In this document: positions 27,501-39,200 of the stretch, one piece after another
Position numbering within the stretch: position 1 is the stretch's first letter
Layout of the letters: every line of letters starts with the position of its first letter
NCBI GenBank assembly: GCA_023079485.1
Contig: CM041102.1
Span: forward strand, 691,269 to 755,268
From: Archilochus colubris
Lineage: Eukaryota; Chordata; Aves; Apodiformes; Trochilidae
Reading direction: 5' to 3'
Length of the DNA stretch: 64,000 nt
The notes under the pieces: model-generated
Seen by the model: the letters and a program-made list of their open reading frames with translations, nothing else
What the model was told of the DNA's origin: nothing
The model's database searches: none
Position numbers and translations under genes: made by a program

Positions 27501-29956
27501 AGTGGGTGACACAGGCCTCCCACTGCTCCTTATTCCTGGGCCAAGGTGCCCCCTGCCCCCTGCATGGTTTACTGCAGGTGCCACCAAGTGCTGATATTTA
27601 GATAGACCAGTGTTGACAAAATCATCCAGGGGTGACATGTAAGAATTAATATTTATGCCTAAAGGGGGACCATGTTCTGAACACCAGCAGAACAAAGCTC
27701 ATGCGTGCAGACTTCATGTCAACACGGTGCCTTGCAGAGGCACCCACGGCTCAGAGGAAGCCAGCCAGACACTTTGATGTGGCTCTCCAAGAGCTGTTAA
27801 TGAGCACATCTCCTCAGCAGAGCCTATCAGACCAACAAAGGACCTTTTTAATTTAGTAACGGAGTTTCCATGGCTCAAGACAGTTCACCTGAACAACTGT
27901 GCACATAAAGCCTTGAATGTTTGGGGCTAGGGTTCACCAGGCAGAAGCAGGACTGGCTGGAAAATGATTTCCTGTGAATAATACAGGTGTCTGCAGCAAG
28001 TCTGAAGCAAGACAGGATATCCAGCCCAGTGCTGCAGTGATGCTTCTGAATTTCCTTGAGCTTCTCCATACTTTGCCACCACCACCCCAGCTATTCACAC
28101 AGAAAACAGAGAAAAGGATACACTCACCTGCTCTCATTATCCAGAAACACGGAACTAGTGCTTTTCCCAAGGGCTTCACTAATGGGAGAGAGGCAGAAGG
28201 GGGAAGAGAAGGCATCAGAATCAGAGTCAAAAGTACTGTCCCTGCTCACGTCATCCGCAGACAGCTCCAGGGAGCCCTCATCCTCCCCTGGCTCTGGCCT
28301 GCAGTCCAGACCTTCCTCCGACCCCTCCACCGACAGCTCCGCCCTGTTCTGCTCCTCCTGGGAGCTGATTGTCGAGAGGATTCCTGAGTCACTGCGGGCA
28401 GGCGGGGGGGACTGCTTGGGGCCATCGGTCGCAGGGCAGCCCAGGGACAGCTTCTCCCCTTCCGAAGGGGGGCAGCTGATGTAAGCCACATCTTTCACAA
28501 GCTGTGACACGCTCAGGATGTCCTCTCCTTTCAGGATCGCTGCCCCCCCCTGCTCGGCGGGGGAAGCTGAGCCGAGGACGCCGAATCCCTGAGCGTGGCG
28601 GCTGCGCTTGCGGGGAGCTCTGCGGACAGGGGAGCTCTCGGGGGTGATGTAGCGCAGGGCTTCCTCGTCCTGACGCTGGATGCGGGAGTTGGGCACCCAG
28701 GCGAGGATTAGCGTGGTCCCCAGGAGCTCATCCTTCTCCATGTACACGCACAGGTAGCCTTGGGGAGAGCAAAGGTGGGATCAGTCACGGAACAGTTTTA
28801 TTCTTAGGGAACTGCCTAAGCCTGAGACCTGACCCCCACGTCACCACCGTTACACATGGGCAAAGCAAACCCTATAATTTGCCAGGAGGCAATTCTGCCA
28901 CATCAACTGCAGAGTGTTTGGCATTAACCAGTATTTGCAATTAATTTCAGGTCTGCATAGGGAGCATGCACACTTTAGAATAGTCTAAATTCCCACTGGC
29001 TTAAAGTGGAGATAGGAATGACATGCTAATACTTCAACTTCCTCTATGGATTACTAAACAAGAGTAAATTCTGAAATATACTACCACATGAGAAACTTCT
29101 ACTGTTTGTTAGTTAAACAACTTCAAGTGCCAGACAAACAATTCTTTCTCAAAAATATTTACCTTAGTGTAGCTAAAGGGCTACAGCTTTCATGGAAAGC
29201 AAATATAAAAAAAAAAAGTGTCACACACACCAGAAGGGAAGTGGGGGTCAATGTTCACAGAATAATTACTTTTGTGAAGCTAAGCCAGTAGCCACAGCTC
29301 TCTTTGATGAAAACATGAAAGAGAGCAATAACAGATGAGAATAAAGGGACAGAGCAGTATTTATCTTCATTGACTCCAGTGCATGCAGCCACAATCAGGT
29401 TTTCTTTCTTTCCCCTTTACCAGTGGCTGTTGAGGCCTCTCTAGCAATGAGAGTCACAAGATGGTACTTGGCTTTCCTGAACAACACAGGCAGTTGACAG
29501 AGCAACAGAACTTGCTGTCCTCAAGTGACAGCTGTCCATCTTCTGGCAATACAAAAGGACTTATTAAAACAGATAAATCGACACTATAGCAGCAGAGAAA
29601 GGAGAAATATCATCAATTTTCCTATTCAAAGAGCTGTTGGATCAGCTTGTGGAAGGCTTTGCTTAGTCCCCCATGAGTTTGCTTTGCCCTGTCCACCACT
29701 CTTCATTCTTTAGAGCCCAAACTGTAGAACTTGATCCAAACACACAGTGAATGAGCAGTGTCTGCAACACCGTATCACCTGGGTGGTGCTCCCCAACGCC
29801 CTGCAGCAGCTCAGGAGGGTGGACACAGACATTGTTCTTGGAGTAGATAATCTCCCCATCAAGTATGGAAGGTGAAGCACTGCCACCAGCAGGATTCAAG
29901 GTCAGGAGGTCAGAAGCTTTCGAAGAGGCACGTCGGAGGAGTCGCCCCAGAGACAT
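9546..29956 (-). CDS. TBC1D16: TBC1 domain family member 16 (Rab GAP), 11 coding exons
   Basis: Coding exons in transcript order: 29779-29956, 28128-28758, 15837-16034, 14872-15019, 13636-13803, 12836-12984, 11908-12042, 11242-11428, 10868-11047, 10317-10463, 9546-9791. Together they encode 788 residues (human 767), with every junction GT-AG and in phase. The start is the second ATG of the open frame because it gives the conserved [13 protein letters not shown] start. Residues 1-270 are a low-complexity Ser/acidic N-terminal half. The middle carries the conserved [19 protein letters not shown] region. The TBC domain spans about 445-665. It holds both catalytic fingers: VxxDxxR with Arg516 and YSQG with Gln553, so it should be an active GAP. 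Human TBC1D16 has been reported to act on Rab4A in receptor recycling. Its first, non-coding exon probably lies in the CpG island shared with CCDC40. Confidence 0.95.
13944..13968. repeat. (TTTTG)n microsatellite
   Basis: About four to five TTTTG units lie in the TBC1D16 intron between the exons at 14.9 and 13.7 kb. It is short and low complexity. Confidence 0.8.
15178..15236 (+). mobile_element. CR1 LINE 3'-end fragment
   Basis: The sequence reads GGGTCCCTTCCAACTTGAGA followed by an ATTTTGTGACTGTGG tail. That matches the 3' terminus of avian CR1 retroposons (a 'ccttccaac' block, then an ATTCTGTGA-type microsatellite). Only about 60 bp survive, a typical 5'-truncated copy in a TBC1D16 intron. 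Called by pattern recognition, without a search. Confidence 0.65.
22300..22830. promoter_or_regulatory. AT-rich candidate enhancer in TBC1D16 intron
   Basis: This AT-rich stretch has low repeat content. It includes a TGCTAATTA homeodomain-type core near 22402 and a perfect octamer (ATGCAAAT, minus strand, 22776-22783). Such motif-dense AT-rich intronic DNA is typical of conserved vertebrate enhancers, but conservation cannot be seen from one sequence. This is a weak call. Confidence 0.2.
23040..23420 (-). mobile_element. CR1 LINE 3' fragment, inserted in minus orientation
   Basis: The plus strand carries the reverse complement of an avian CR1 3' region. Landmarks in order are 'aagatcattgagcccaa', 'ccctgtcctgggcagcctgg', 'gaaattgttcctaatatcca' and 'cttggaagaacagaccga'. 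The same landmarks recur in the copy at 46.0 kb. The copy is 5'-truncated and diverged, with no intact reverse-transcriptase frame. Called by pattern recognition. Confidence 0.8.
23616..23690. repeat. GC-rich minisatellite (CCCACAGCCCGGA-type)
   Basis: Interleaved copies of ACCCACAGCCCGG and ACCCACAGA form a higher-order unit of roughly 35-37 bp, present about twice. It lies in a small CpG-rich patch (about 23.52-23.72 kb) deep in a TBC1D16 intron, next to the GGAT repeat. Confidence 0.75.
23790..23836. repeat. (GGAT)n tetranucleotide microsatellite
   Basis: About 11 to 12 perfect GGAT units lie in a TBC1D16 intron. The tract is probably length-polymorphic. Confidence 0.97.
26056..26080. repeat. 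(AACCA)n microsatellite
   Basis: About four to five AACCA units followed by an A-run lie in a TBC1D16 intron. Confidence 0.8.
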
Positions 29957-30014
29957 CGCCAAGGAAATGCTTCCATTATCTGTCAGCTTTAATCAGAAGC
30001 CAAATTCAGAAGAT

Positions 30015-33000
30015 CTGCCAAGAAAGAGGAAATAATAGTGTTAGAACAAATATAACAACAGCACAGCACATGCCTACTGCTGTCTGAGAAGGAAGAGGTC
30101 TCTCATGGACTGCTGCATCAATCCTACAACTCAAGGCAAAGCCTTCACATGCTCCGGATCTGTAACATCACCTCTACGTTTTAAAGACACTGAATTACAG
30201 AATTCCAGGATGATTTTTTTCTCTGCAACAAAGAAATACGAAGGCAAGAAAAAAACACACTTTAACAGTTACTGTGTGTGTGAAACAGAAAAGTAATGCT
30301 TGTCACTGAAAACTGCCCATTAAGCTCAGCAGCACAGAGCTGCCTGATGTATCGCTGTCCTGGAGATGTCAGAGAAAGTCAGAGTAGACCCTGGAGGATT
30401 CCTTCAGCACAGAAAAACTGCTGAGACTAAAATACTAAATAAGGGGCAGCTGCTTTTTCCATACTAAGCACTGATCTCCAAAAAAAATTAGTCAAAACAA
30501 GTTCATCTTCTGCTTACCAATTTTTTGCATAGTCCTGCTGTCCATCTGGGGGTTTGGGGCTGCAATTTTGTTTTATCTTGGTTTTTGAGCAGTGAGGGTT
30601 AAACTGCTTTTTCAGAGATAAGTGGCAAGAGACCCATTTCAACAGAGTGGGCTGATACTAATGGCAGAGTATGGCATGCCAACCCAAAACAAGTATCTCC
30701 TCTGTCAAGAGGTAGCTTTACCTAACTGTGGAGTATGATCCCCAGGTGATCACTGAGTAAGTGTTGTACTCAAATGAAACATACTCCTCATCAGGGGTGT
30801 TGATGAGGAGCTCTGCAGTGACTCCAGAGGGGTCATCCCAGCTACAAACTATTCAGCAAATGGATCAGGAAGATGACTTCATGTGTTGAAACAGCAGGTG
30901 GGTCTTGGTCAAAGCAATCCCACAGAAAGCCCAACACAACTCCAGGCAGAGCAGGTTCTACTTGCCACTGCTGTCCCCAGCTGGGCAGCAGACCTTCAGA
31001 AGCACAGGAGCTTCTGTTCTGCCAAAAGTACACCAGGAGAGCAAACACTGACTTCTGTTGCTTTGAATTCACACATTTATGTGCCTGTGAACAGGCTGGT
31101 CTGACCCAGCAGGCACCACACATTGCCACGGTGCCAGGCCCAGGGGCAGCACGTGGTGAGATCAGCTCCGTGTGTTCCCAGTGAGAAGTCCCACACCAGG
31201 GTCTGCAGAGCACCCAGCAGGGTGGGCAGAAAGAAAAGAAGGCAGCTCCAGCTTCTACTGTCAGGGGCTTTGTAAGCAGGAAGCATTTAAGGGCCTAAAG
31301 CAAACATGGTCAAACACTGAGTAGCTCTGATTTAAGCCCAGTTTTAATGGCATCTCAGACAAACGAGCAACCAGTGCTTCCAGAGAGAGAGATTCCTACA
31401 GGGAAGGAGCACAGCTCTCCTGGTTCTGACAGATTTGTATGTACAGAACCTTGCAAGAAGACTGCCCAGTAGCTGACAGAGACTTCATTAATGGTCAGAC
31501 TACTGGTTTAACTACCAGTTGGTGGGTCTGTCAGCATGAATCACAGCTTAAGCAGTTTCTGCATTTCAGCCTGTGCTGGAACTTGATGGAGAAGCCTCCA
31601 CCCTGCACTGTACTGTGCCCAGCAAGTGTTTAGGACACAAGAATTACTCTGCAAGTCCTTGGCACCCATGTCTCCTAGCACCAAACACAACACATATATT
31701 CATGTCTCAGGCTCCAAAACCCCACACCAACAGAGCCATGTGCTCCCTCTTGTCCAGATCATCAGAAAATAGCGTATGGTTCAAGGCTCTGGGTTACATC
31801 TTTGAGAAAGTAATTTGCCTCAGTTATCTTTAAAGAGCAAGTCACCTTTCCTCTTACTGTACCCTGCAAGAACACAGACAGTAAATCTGCTGCAATTCCT
31901 CCTTCCCACCACCAAGTTACAACACAGCATTTCAACAGAGCACAGGGGACTCCGGAGCAGTGAGGTGGAGCAGCCTGCAGAGCACCAGAGGCCCTCAGCC
32001 TCCAGCTCTGCTCGGCTACTCCCTGCTCCCATCAGGACTGAAAACAGATCCTCATCCCTGTCAGAACTGGAAAGGAGCAAAACCTGAGTATGCAGAGGAG
32101 GAAGGTGGGACCAGGTGGCTGCTGCTGCTTCCTCAGAAAACACCAGTGAGCTTTGCCTTCTAAGGACAGCAGATGTAGATGCAAGTACAAAACAAGAGCT
32201 TGTGTGGTGTCCTACAGCAGCTCTCCAGAGGCTCTCAGGAATGCAGGAAGAGGTGCAGGATTTCTCTGCTAGCAGAGAAAGCATTTAATTAGCTTTTACC
32301 TAGCAGAGAAAGAACAAAGCAACAGGTAAATGATGAAAAGCTGCTCCCTGGACAGCAGGAGGAATTTGAAGGGAAATATCACTCTGATTCTGCAGAACAC
32401 CTGCTGCTTCCCCACTGCCTCAAGTGTGCAGAAATTCAGTCGTGCATTTGTCTTGCAGGAGAGCTACAGCACCAGGAATCAAAGAGAGCCCACTACAATA
32501 CTACAAATAGCCAAGAACACTGGGAAGTATTAGCAAGACTCAAATGAATCCCTTCTTTATTGCTACAAGTAATAAAAAGACCAAATCTGCAGGGTTTGCT
32601 CCATTCTCAGCCCTTTTCTGTGTGAGACAAGACTGCACACCCAGTCCACAGGGAATGGGGAAAAGCAGGTATTGCTGCTGCCTCTTGTGCAGTCTTGGGA
32701 GGCAAGCAAGAACTATCCCTACAGCTAAATCAGCATAAAATTAGCACCATTCCCCTCAAAAAAAGAGTATTTTTCATATTAATCTTCTATTTAACTCCTG
32801 ATCTGAAGGGATTCCTTTCAATGAGGCAGAGACAACCCACCTCTCCAGAAGCTGAAGCACTGAATTAGCTGATAAGCTCTTGCTGAGTGCCAATATTTAT
32901 TAAGCACACACACATTTTCTTCTCCCACACATCAACTGCCACCACTGAAAATCTTTGCTCCAGCTACTAGGTCTGTTCACACAGCCCCTGGCTGCTCTCC

Positions 33001-36000
33001 CAGGCAATGCTACACGAGAGCTCAGGAACAGGCTGGGGAGCCAACTCCTGAAATCACCCCAGGAGCCTCTTCCCAGGAGCCTGACCAGTTCCAGCCAGCA
33101 GCATCTCAAATAACGCCAGCTGCTCGCCTCCCGTGGCAATGCCCTTCCCCTTCTCACAAACTGATGAACAACAAAATCCTGTTTGCCTTGGCAGATCACA
33201 CCCTCACCTTGGCAGACACTGCTGGACCAAATGTTGCTGCCTCCGGTTGCACAAGATTCCTGTATTCCAGCAAAGGAGGGCAAAGCAGGGCTCCTGCCCG
33301 GGCTGACACAGGCTCCAAAAAGCATTATTCCTGGTGTGTGCAGTGCACGCTGACACCAGAGCAGCTCACCAGCACACGACAAGGCTTCTCTCACAAACCT
33401 CTTTTGCCCACGGAAGCACACGACAGCCTGAGCTGCGGGGTTGTCTGCAGCTGACAAGTCACACCACTGAGGTCCTGTGGCTCCAAAGGCAAATTGGTAT
33501 GCACCAGTTTGATAGCTTTACAAGGAAAATAAGCCAGGCTACAGGGCTCTTGAAGAGAAACACTAGACCTACAGCATGCCTAGGCACAGAGGAGAAACAA
33601 GAGCTGTCAAACATCAGCACCAAATTTAAGCATGAGATGCCTGAAGCAAGAAAAATGCAACAGGCTTTTTTTTTTTTTCCCCTTTAGTAACTTAAAATTA
33701 ATTTTACATACTCAAGGAGTACAAAGTCACTGCAGTGGGAAATTCTCACACACTGCATAAGTCCCTGAGTCCCTGCTTCCTCCTCCTCTGGGAGCAAATG
33801 CTGGGTGTGCATCTCTGGAAGCATCTGCTGGAAGGCAGAGACCAGAGAGGGTTACAGGAGCCCAGGAGTCAGGACTTAGAGCTTCTTTCCAGTCTTCTAA
33901 CTGGATTTTCTGTGCAATTCTCAGCTAGTCACTCACTTGATCTGTACCTCTCTCTGTGTATGTGAGAGCCCTTGTAATGACCTTCCCTTTGTATTTCAAT
34001 ACCTCTACATTAGGGGGGGGGGGAAACAACAAAAAAGGCTTTTAAAACTACTAGCTATTAGCTGGAGCTATTTCGGATTACCAAGCCAAACCAGGGAAAA
34101 AAGTCTTCCATAGGGAGCCATTCTAAAGTCATTCCATTTCAGGAGAGCATTATGTAGGTCACCAAAAAGTCTTTGATGAAAGTGCTGCCAGTGCAGCGGT
34201 GGCACAGAGAGCAGAGAGCAAAGGCAGAGCCAGGGCTGAGATCCCACCACTCACACAACTCCAATCCCAGGCACTTCAGTGGGATGGATTTTGCTCATCT
34301 CAGATGAGAAGGTAAAAAAGGGACAGCAGACTGAATGCTGCAGGTTTGTGAGTCAGATAAAAAGCGAAAGGGAACGCTATTATCAGGCTGCCTGCTGCTC
34401 CCTGCCACACCTGCCCAGGCAGAGGAAAAGCAAACAAAAAACTATACACCCCTCCAGCAATAAAAGTCAAACTGCAACACACGCTTTAGTGCTGAGAAAT
34501 TACTTGTGCCATGTGTCCTTCCATCCCAGGATTAAACACCATTTCATATTACTTAACTGCAGTGCTTGTGCAGCAGGCAACACTTTTATGGCTTTTTATT
34601 TCCAGCATCCTGTAGCCATGGCCTGATAGCACTCACAGTACCAGATCCCTAACTATCAGCAGCTAAAATATCCCAGGAGCCAGGTTCCACAGCTGAACTG
34701 ATGAACCAGCTGCAAAACCTTTTGACTGATGCTTTGAAGAAGTCTCCTTTTCCCCTGCCACAAGCTGGGCCATGCCTCCTTTCCTTCTTGCTGGCCTGAC
34801 AGGGAAAGCCATGCTTTGCCCCATCCCACTCTCAGCTTTACACCAACCACACAGTAAAACATACAGAATAAACTTGTATATGCAGCAAATCCAACAGCGG
34901 GTCAAAAAAGCAGCTTTCAGAGACTTCTCTGTTTTTAACTAAGTGATAACCAGAACAAGAACGAGCTCTTCAAAGCTTACAAACCTAAAGCTTTCCACAA
35001 AAGCAGCAGTGAGCCAGAGATCTCTATCCTGACCTATCCGGATCTTCACATTTCTACTATTTTATCTTAAAAGATCTTTAATTTTTCTTCCTTCCTATTC
35101 AGAGTGGCAACTAAGAACACAATACCTTTGCAACAGAAGCTACCCGTCCGAGAGCAGAGAAGACAGGCAGAGCTGAGGGAGGAAGGAAGGAGCAGAGTTA
35201 TTTTACGGAGTGTCAGCAGCACAGTGAGCGATATATCACACCTAACCCTGCCCCGGGGCCAGCCAGCAAATTATAGCCAAGGATCCCGACCATCCATCTT
35301 CACGTCTCTGCCGGTAACTGAACTCAGCAAAGGAAGAGGGGGAGAGATGCTGGGGTAACCCGAGCAAACCCGCTTCCCCCGAAGCCAGGACATCGTGACA
35401 ACACCGTCACTGTCCCGACCCACTCCGGAATGGCCGCAGATGAAGTTCGGGGACTGTTTTGGGTTTCGCTCCCTACCGGCACCACACCGACCCCCCAGGG
35501 GGCTCCGGGCACCATCCCCACCACCCGCGGCGTGGGGCTCTGCGGAGCGGGGCGGGGGTGGGCAGGAAGGGCAGACAAAGAGGGGGATAAAGCAGGGGAT
35601 GCATCCCCGGGGCAGGACAGCGGGCACGAACCCGCGTGACAGTGACACGCGTGAGGAGCAGCTGCCCCGCGGGCCCGCGTGTGCCGGGACAGCCGATCCC
35701 CCGCTGCCGCCCGCCCCTCCCCCGGCCCCGGCCCCACCGCTCAACGCGCCCTTTGCGACCGACGCCCCCCGCGGCCCCGGCGCTTTCACCGGTACAGACG
35801 AACGCGGGGAAACTTCTACCGGCTGCCGCGGCTGGACGGCCCTGGGCGCTCTCCGAGCAGCTGCCCCCCTCGCCCCACCGGGCCCCGCTCCGCCTCGCCC
35901 GGCCCGGCTCGGCCCCACGGGGTGCGCCCGCCCCCGGCCCCGCCCCGCCCGCTGCCGGCGTGACCCGGGGGTGCCCGGCAGCCGCCTGCGCCCGGGGAGG

Positions 36001-36051
36001 GCGGGCAGGGACACCCCCGCTCCAGCACGCCCCGGCCCTCAGCGCCGTTAC
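30015..36051 (-). other. TBC1D16: First intron of TBC1D16 (5' UTR intron)
   Basis: The exon carrying the start codon begins at 30014 after a good acceptor (CCTCTTTCTTGGCAG on the minus strand), so the 5' UTR continues upstream in another exon. The intervening 6 kb contains no conserved exon that I recognise. It has only homopolymer runs (T-run near 33667, G-run near 34012) and unremarkable unique sequence. Its left edge comes from the splice acceptor and its right edge from the donor at 36047-36051. Confidence 0.65.
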
Positions 36052-36150
36052 CTGCTGCCCCGCCCCGGGGCTGGCGCGGCCATGGCTGCCGGGGCTCCGC
36101 GGGGCGGTACCGGTCCCGTCCCGGTCCCGGCGGGCTGAGGGAGCTGTGCG
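36052..36150 (-). other. TBC1D16: Probable non-coding first exon of TBC1D16
   Basis: On the minus strand GGGGCAGCAG is followed by the consensus donor GTAACGG at 36047-36051, inside the CpG island. It is the natural partner of the acceptor before 30014. The upstream end (transcription start) is not visible, and 36150 is a guess. If transcripts start upstream of 36083, this exon has an ATG with good Kozak context (G at -3 and G at +4). That ATG opens a short uORF across the splice junction. Confidence 0.5.
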
Positions 36151-36259
36151 GATGGGGCCCCCCCCGCCTTCCCCTCACGGCGTGAGGTGGTGCCGCCCGA
36201 TCCCCCCCCAGACACCCCTCACTCCCCCCCCGCGGGCTGAGGTGGTGCCGCCCGCCCCC

Positions 36260-36267
36260 CACGTGAC
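36260..36267. promoter_or_regulatory. E-box CACGTGAC
   Basis: CACGTGAC lies 13 bp upstream of the X-box in the divergent promoter. This core is bound by USF and MiT/TFE factors, but occupancy cannot be inferred from a single site. Confidence 0.4.
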
Positions 36268-36280
36268 CGGGTGTTGCCGC

Positions 36281-36293
36281 GTCGCCTGGCAAC
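36281..36293 (+). promoter_or_regulatory. CCDC40: RFX X-box upstream of CCDC40
   Basis: GTCGCC-T-GGCAAC matches the X-box consensus GTNRCC(N0-3)RGYAAC at every position, with a 1-bp spacer. It ends 6 bp before the CCDC40 ATG. RFX factors and FOXJ1 drive motile-cilium genes through such sites, and CCDC40 is a ciliary gene, so motif and gene function agree. Confidence 0.7.
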
Positions 36294-36299
36294 GGGGAG

Positions 36300-39200
36300 A
36301 TGGCGGAGCCGGTGAGTGCGGGGCTGGGCCCGGGCTGGGCCTGGCTGACCCCCGGACTCCCCCCGAGCTCCACCCGGACTCCCCCCGGCCTCCGGGTGCC
36401 TCTGCCCAGCCCCGCGGCGGAGGGGCGGCCTGCAGTGGAGGGCTCCGAGGCTCTGGGCTGGTTCTCACTCTCTTTCTCTCTGTCCTGCGGGATGCTCTGG
36501 TTGCAGGCACAGGACAGCCGCAGCACCATGGAGGAGCCCCCCGAGGCCGCAGCGGAAGGCTCCGCTGAACGGGATGCGATCCGAGTTCCCTCACATCTTG
36601 CTATGGAGGTGATTTCCTTTGAAACGTTCCCAGGACAGCCCGTTCCGTGCATTCCCTACCTGCCCATGGAAGCAGTTTCAGTAGGAAGAAGTAAAACAAG
36701 CAGTTCTTGCCGTCTTCCCCTGTGTGTAAAATTGTACTTCAAATTCTCCTGGGGCAGTTTTGCTGCTGCAAACACAAAACCAATCAGAACTGGAACAGGG
36801 AGAAACTAATTGGTCAAGCAGAAAGTATTAAAAAGCTCTGACAAAACCAGAGAGGCTCCTTTGTTGTGCTGCATATGCGTGGAGCTTCTTTTGTAAGGAG
36901 TGACACAACTTTGCCAGCACAGCTTTGAGCCTGTTTCAGAGCAAGGCCCTCTTGATTCTTTGTCTGCATTGTTCATGTCTCATCAGAACAGCAGTAAGCA
37001 GATTTTTAGGGGCAAATAGATTGAAAGTTGTTTCAGGTGATGGATTTTATGTTTCAGGAAGAATCTCCAGGGACTTTCTCAGACAAAATGGCATTAGACA
37101 GTTGCCCTCCTGAACTGGGTGACATGGAGCAGCCAGTAAGGGGCAGAGGAAACCCTTCCCCTCCTTCAGGGGCTCCTCCACAGGAATCTGGGTGGTCACA
37201 GGAGTTGAGCAGCTGCACAGAGTCAGGTATCATTTGGGTTCTTATTAAAAGCACAGCACTTAATACTGTCTGTCAAGTGCAGTTTCTAGTTTTCTCTCTT
37301 TCTGATCATTGTTAGCCCACCTGGAGGCACAATGCTATGAAATCTGAGCCTTTATCTTTTTTTGGGAGGGCTGGGGTAGCATTGGAGAACCCATTTCTCT
37401 CTGTTCAGGGTCTGCCTTTGAGCAATTCAGTCACCTTACTGCTGGTGAGCAAAGATGGAAAAAGGAATGGCAGCAGCGTGGAGCTGAGGAAGATGAAAAA
37501 AGCAGAAGAGAAGAAACCACAGAAGAGAGAGATCTGGTTGTCTTGGATCCAGAGCATGTGAGGAGTCCTCAAATCTTCTCTCTCTTCTTTTCAGACTTGC
37601 TATTTTTATCCACATAAAACATGTGAGGTGAACATGAGCAGAGGCTCAGCTGGATGCTAAAACTGCTTGCTTAAAAATAGCTTTGCAGGAATAGTAACTG
37701 CAGCATGTGTCTGCTCCCTCAGTGTAACCCAAACACTGCAGGTTCGGGGGTGAGCAGAGCACTGGGGTGAGTCTGGTGGTGTCCTGAAAGAGCAGTAGAG
37801 TGAATGGATGGGATCTCAGCTGTGGCTCTGCCAAGATGTTTCTGACTTTCAAATACTCTCAGCAGTCACTTGCTGATGCCAGCACATACCCGGGCTGTAA
37901 CTCTTCTCACTTGTTACACTGAGTGTAGCTAAAATAAGAACACAGGTGCCTATGGCAGAAAATAGGGTGTTTTATTTAATAGAGGGGAGTAGCAGTAAGG
38001 TTTCTCTGACATTTATTTACAAATGTGTCTTAAAGTTTATCAACGCTGTTCTCCTTTGCAGCCTCTGATGAGAAGATTTCAGGCTGCCCTGAAGAATTAC
38101 CTTACTAAGCAGATGGAAAAAGTGACCCTAGATCTTCGGGAGCTGGTATGTGGCATGCTTTTTGCCTTCCTACAGCAGCCCCCCATGTCCAAGGGGGGAA
38201 GACAGTCTTCCTTTTCCTGAAGGGAGACAGCTGATTCCTCTCGTGTTTGCAGAGGACAGCAACAAAGAAGGGCAAAGCAGAGAGGGAAGAGCTCGGGGTG
38301 ATCCTGTATGGAGCACAGCAGCAGCTGGCCAGGCTGCAGGTGGAGCTAGAGAAAAGCCACGACCTCCATGCTCAGATGGCCACAGCACGTCAGCAGCTGG
38401 AGGAGGAACTGAAGGGCCTCAGGCTCACTCACAAGAAAATGTGTCAGAACACAGATGATGAACGCAAGAAAGGTGACTGAGGCAGTCCTGGTAATAGTTC
38501 CTAATTCTAGGAAATGTAGAGAAATGAATTTGAATGTAAGTCAAGCACTGGGTTTAAAAATACATCAGGAATATGTAAATAATCTTAAATACAGACCACG
38601 TTACTGCGTAGTAATTCTAAAAAGGTCTTCAGGACTAAAACATCAACTCCTTGATAAATGTTTTTTTTTTCCTTCTGCCTCCGTAGTTTCTGCAATGCAA
38701 ACCCAGATTGAAAACTTGGCCTTGCATCTCTTCTACATGCAGAATATGGACCAGGATATGCAGCATAATATTTTACTGATGAAACGGTCAACAAAGAAGG
38801 CTGAGGCAGAGAAGTTCCAGGCTGAGATGGAAAAGAAAAAACAGGTATCAAGTATAGCTGCTTTAAAGTAAATAAATACAGGTGACAGTTAGTGGTGAGT
38901 CTTAGAGGAGGTCTGCCTTGTCAGAAGGAAGGTTGTATCTACATATCACAATGTATGGGGAATATTATTCCCAAATAATTGAAAAAAACCCCAACCCCAT
39001 AGGCTTTTGTAAGACTGAGAAGAATCCCCACCAGCAGGACAGGGGCACGTACTGCCCAGGAGTTGTTGGCAAGCCTTCTAATAGTAGGCTCACTCCAGCA
39101 GACGGGGTGTGGAGACCAAGATATTCAGAAAAGAACTGTTGTATATTGCAGTCCCGAGAATCATTCTGAGTCACAGCGAGTTTCACAATGCACTGAGAAC

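Larger units (their letters stand above)
16035..28127 (-). other. TBC1D16: Large TBC1D16 intron between coding exons 2 and 3
   Basis: This 12.1-kb intron joins the 28128-28758 exon directly to the 15837-16034 exon in matching phase (AG|G, Arg). It contains a CR1 fragment (about 23.04-23.42 kb), a CpG-rich minisatellite (23.52-23.72 kb), a GGAT tetranucleotide repeat, an AACCA repeat and an AT-rich tract with homeodomain- and octamer-like motifs (22.3-22.83 kb). A 57-nt exon-like segment at 18249-18305 does not fit the reading phase. I see no independent gene. Confidence 0.8.
35430..36299. promoter_or_regulatory. Divergent CpG-island promoter, TBC1D16 / CCDC40
   Basis: This is a very dense CpG block between the probable TBC1D16 first exon (minus) and the CCDC40 start codon at 36300 (plus). 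The two transcription units point away from each other and are separated by at most about 250 bp. The core near CCDC40 holds an E-box (36260-36267) and an X-box (36281-36293). No convincing TATA box is seen, as expected for a CpG-island promoter. Confidence 0.8.

Noticed and set aside
35271..36652. Several long open frames (up to about 310 codons) on both strands across the CpG island
   Set aside because: They are GC-rich shadow frames with Pro/Arg/Gly/Ala bias. They overlap each other on both strands and cross the promoter and true first exons. None resembles a known family.
37022..37057. Alternative acceptor for CCDC40 exon 3 at about 37036
   Set aside because: It keeps frame and would add seven residues, but the acceptor before 37058 has the better pyrimidine tract (TTTTATGTTTCAG). 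The choice remains tentative.
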